In this document: positions 60,725-64,000 of the stretch, in pieces
How positions within the stretch are numbered: position 1 is the first letter of the stretch
Layout of the letters: every line of letters starts with the position of its first letter
Assembly: GCF_001680005.1 (NCBI RefSeq)
Contig: NC_033566.1
Span: 496,001 to 560,000 of the forward strand
Reading direction: 5' to 3'
Source: Plasmodium coatneyi
Taxonomy: Eukaryota; Apicomplexa; Aconoidasida; Haemosporida; Plasmodiidae
DNA: 64,000 nucleotides
The notes under the pieces: generated by a model
The model's input: only the letters and a program-made list of their open reading frames with translations
Told to the model about the DNA's origin: nothing
Database searches by the model: none
Made by a program: the position numbers and the translations under genes

Positions 60725-61613
60725 ACTCTTTTTACCCCTGCAGAATCTGTTAAACTTCTTAATTTTATAGAACAGAAAGAAAGAATGAAAAATAGGTGGA
60801 AAGGATTGAAGGAAGGAGGGAGTGAGGGCGTGAAGGAGTGAAGGAGGGTCTAAGGAGGAAGGAAAGAAAAAAAAGAAATTAAAGAAAAAAAAGAAAGAAG
60901 TAGAATGAGGAAATGGAAGAATATTAATATATATGAAATAATATGTATTAGCAAAGGGAGTAATTTAAAATAATGTAATATGCATTCCAAGTAAGTGTGC
61001 TATCTATAGTGCACTTCACAGGAGGAGGAAAATGGACGTAATGGAAGAGGGGACTCATTATTATGGAGCGCATGTTAATAGGGGGAGAACGGATTTATGA
61101 TAAAGAGAATGTTATTATAAAAGTGTGTGTTACTCCTCTTTATTATAATTAATTTTTCTCAATTAGTTTAACTACTTTTAATGTGTATGAATAGTACTGT
61201 ACACACATTCCTAAAGGGGATTTTGAAAAAATGTTCTCTACATGTGTAGGAAGTATACTGGATATATGTGCGTGATCAATTTTTTAAATAAGCACTTCCG
61301 ATATAAGAATATGAACAATAAGGGTTAAGCATAAATGGAAATTGTGAGTAAAATTTTTGCCTCCTACTAAGGTATATTTTTATGAATGGAACAGTGAAGG
61401 GTGCTGAGGGATACGAATAAATAGTAATAATAATAATACTAATAATAGTAGTGGTAGTGTATAGATTCTAAATGATTATATGGAATTGTAGAATAGTGTA
61501 TTAAATACATGAAGGATGTGAAAAGCGCAAACCACAACACCTTTTCACATAAATTTTATTACATGTATACATATAAATGTGTGTATACACACATACAAAC
61601 AATAGCAGTAACA

Positions 61614-63898
61614 ATGGCAAAACCACCACAAGCTTCATCACCACTAACGGTTAGCACTACCACTACTTCTTTCCTCATTATTCAAAGTAGTGTGGGTACA
61701 CATACATACATACATACATACATACACATATATATATATATATATTATTCATGTATAATACTTCTTATGAATAATACATGGAAACATATATATATCACTA
61801 ATTTCATTCGTAGAAAGTGGAGTTGGAAAATTTACCATCAAGATTAGCATATGAAAATTTTAACCTTAATTGGACAACATACAGTTCCGACCAATATGTC
61901 AGTAGCATAAAAGGCAGTGTGCAGGCAGTACTACAGCAATATTTGAAGAGTGATAAGTACTTAAAGGAAATTTTGGGGGCTTGGTATTACATGAACAAAG
62001 TAATGAATAGTAGCAACAACCCATCCTATGCACAGCGCTGTGAATATTTTCATTACTGGTTAGGTAGTAAGTTCTTCGAGAAACAAACAAGTGGAGGTGA
62101 GTTCGTCGACTTCATGGAAAAAATTTATGATGCACTGGAGGTGTTAGATGTTGAGCACAAGTGTGAAAGAATAAATGTATTTATTGACAAATTCACTTTC
62201 TCCCAAATGAGGAAAATGTATGAATACAAACAGGATTATGGTACTATAGATCTGCAATTGAGAACTCATAACAATTCTTGTGATACAGATGTTAGCACTT
62301 ACCTGCAAGATATTCTTACAGCTTATGGTGCTGCGCAGAGTAAATGTGAAGGAGGAGCAACTTATAGTAAATATTGTGATGGTTTCAAAGACATGTTCCA
62401 AGAGAGTGACAACAACAACCAATATGAAAAACTTTTAAAGGACGGATGCAAAGGAGAACCTTTACCGGAGCGCGCAGTACTTGCAACAATGACAAGAGAC
62501 GGGAGGCAACAGCCAGTAAGGATAAGTTTACTTTCCCCCCCTTTTTTTTTTTTTTTTTCTCATTTGAATGTGTACTAATATACTAGCATATATATATAAT
62601 GCACTTTATATGCATATAAAGCACTCTATACATAATGTAACGGAGAATATGTGTGAATACGTAGTAGAAACACATTCCATTTCTAAATATATTCCACTTC
62701 CTCCTGCTCAATTACATTTATAGGAAGGATGTTTGGAACAATTACCGTCAAATGAACATTTCTACAGTATATTTAATGAAAATAGAAACCAGTGTCAAGG
62801 GGAACCTCCTACGGGGGTTGACGAGGATCCACTGTTAGAATACGGTGATCTTGGAGGTTATTGGGATACAATTAAGGACCGTTATTGTTATGTATCTAAG
62901 GTGGAAATGGAAGGTGATCTTTACAGTGAACGTTGTAATTTTTTATATTTCTGGATAGGATATCTGTTAAATGACAGTCTTTCGAAGGTTGATTTCTCAG
63001 GACGTATGAATACAATTTATGATGCATTAGTACAATTGAATGTTCAGAATAAGTGTGAAAGGAAGCACACTAATAATATTGACAAAAAACTTCTCAAACA
63101 AATGAGGACAGTGCACGCTTACTGTCAGGACTATAATACTATAGAACAGCGGATAAACCGTGGTGACAATTCTTGCAATAAGCAGTACTATGAACACCTC
63201 CAACATGTTCCTGCAGATTACAAAGATGTACGGAAATACTGTATACAGGAGCCTAGTGATAAGTACTGTGTCGAATTTAAAACGAAATATGAGAAATACG
63301 GTGGTCCCGTATTGTCAAATTTGATGTGTTCTTTAAAACATACACCGGATTGTCCAAGCAACGCTGTCGCCGCTGCTATATCTGGTACATTTGCTGCGAT
63401 TGGATTACCAACAGTCGCTTTCTTCTTCCTATATAAAGTAACATCATAATAAAAATATATACATATATACATATATATTTATTTATATATACACATGTAT
63501 ATGTTATATATATACATGTCTATATATAAATATATATGTATATACGTATGCACATATACATACACATTTCCACGTTCCTTTCCTTTGTGCAGTATAATCT
63601 TCTACCTTCTTGGTTTGGTAACCAACTTAAAGGAAGAAGAAGGAAAAAATGGTCATTAGAACGGAACTTAGACACCCTAACGGAAGATTCTACAACGGGC
63701 GGCTCCACATTCGACTCAACAACGTTCGATTCTACGGACGTCTCAACAGTAGCTTCCACAGCAGCGTCCGATTCTACGGACAATTCTACTATATATAATG
63801 AACGACGACGACCACCACCAAGATACAAAGGAAGAAGTAAAAGCAGAAGTGAGCAGGAGGGACAAAGGCAAAAAAATATACGTTATCAACGTATGTAA
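61614..63898 (+). CDS. kir: KIR antigen E, two-module PIR protein
   Basis: Exons 61614-61649 (MAKPPQASSPLT, donor GTTAGC), 61814-62515 (module 1, 234 codons), 62724-63437 (module 2, 238 codons) and 63593-63898 (cytoplasmic, 101 aa plus stop) all join in phase 0 to 585 aa. Module 1 starts VELENLPSRLAYENF, carries FHYWLGSKF, and ends without a membrane segment at a CCA|GTAAGG donor. Module 2 starts GCLEQLPSNEHFYS, carries FLYFWIGYLL, and ends in a membrane segment before FLYK. The tail is long and Ser/Thr-rich (NLDTLTEDST, then degenerate S/T/D repeats) and ends NIRYQRM. The exon 1 end could instead lie at 61694 in the same phase. The architecture equals kir A. Confidence 0.9.
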
Positions 63899-64000
63899 AG
63901 TGATGTGATGCTGGTGGGCCCTAGAAATGGACAACTGCTTAAATTGACAACTTTGATAACAAAAAAAAAAAAAAAAAAGCAGTAAAAGCAGTGTAAGTCA
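63899..64000. other. 3' flank of kir E
   Basis: This contains CTAGAAATGGACAACT followed by GACAACTTTG, a poly-A run and GCAGTAAAAGCAGTG. Nearly the same arrangement occurs at 57318-57366, on the kir D side of eIF2A. Confidence 0.6.

Larger units (their letters stand above)
59125..61613. other. Spacer between divergent kir D and kir E
   Basis: Both 5' flanks lie here. It is AT-rich to about 60,000, then a pyrimidine minisatellite (60030-60310), then a telomere-like tract (60406-60724), then purine-rich sequence and AT-rich sequence to kir E. The 167-codon frame at 59615-60118 runs through the minisatellite and has no family signature. Confidence 0.5.

Overview
The window is eukaryotic nuclear DNA from a malaria parasite of the vivax/monkey-malaria clade, most probably Plasmodium knowlesi or a close relative such as P. 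coatneyi. This rests on three things seen together: introns with GT-AG borders and long poly-T/poly-A tracts, moderate base composition with conserved Plasmodium single-copy genes, and kir-type (PIR superfamily) antigen genes lying next to chromosome-internal GGGTT(T/C)A telomere-like repeats. Internal telomere repeats beside kir/SICAvar genes are a known hallmark of P. knowlesi. No database search was possible, so species and orthology come from recognising protein families.

Bases 1-37,700 are a conserved core. In order they hold: a PRMT5 arginine methyltransferase (+), a three-RRM RNA-binding protein of CELF/Bruno type in eight exons (+), falcilysin (-), a PIAS-type SUMO E3 ligase in five exons (+), and a guanylyl cyclase with an N-terminal P4-ATPase-like half, guanylyl cyclase beta, in fourteen exons (-). 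Falcilysin and PIAS diverge from a 5.2-kb intergenic region. PIAS and the cyclase converge. These genes serve unrelated housekeeping or signalling roles and are not an operon.

Bases 38,700-40,200 hold a C-terminal EF-Ts-like fragment without a start and one doubtful small ORF. From 41,261 to 43,582 lies an almost perfect inverted repeat with 1,121-bp arms. Each arm carries a telomere-like tract, and the two G-rich strands point at each other, as in an end-to-end telomere fusion.

Bases 44,500-64,000 are an antigen-gene island with five kir loci. A and E are intact two-module genes, C and D are intact one-module genes, and B is a two-module pseudogene with three lesions. Around them are minisatellites and a second degenerate telomere-like tract. 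One housekeeping gene, eIF2A (-), sits alone inside the island, flanked by related kir genes C and D that both point at it. Exon borders were placed by eye from GT-AG sites and checked by phase. Every kir exon set given closes in phase, except where the pseudogene lesions break it.
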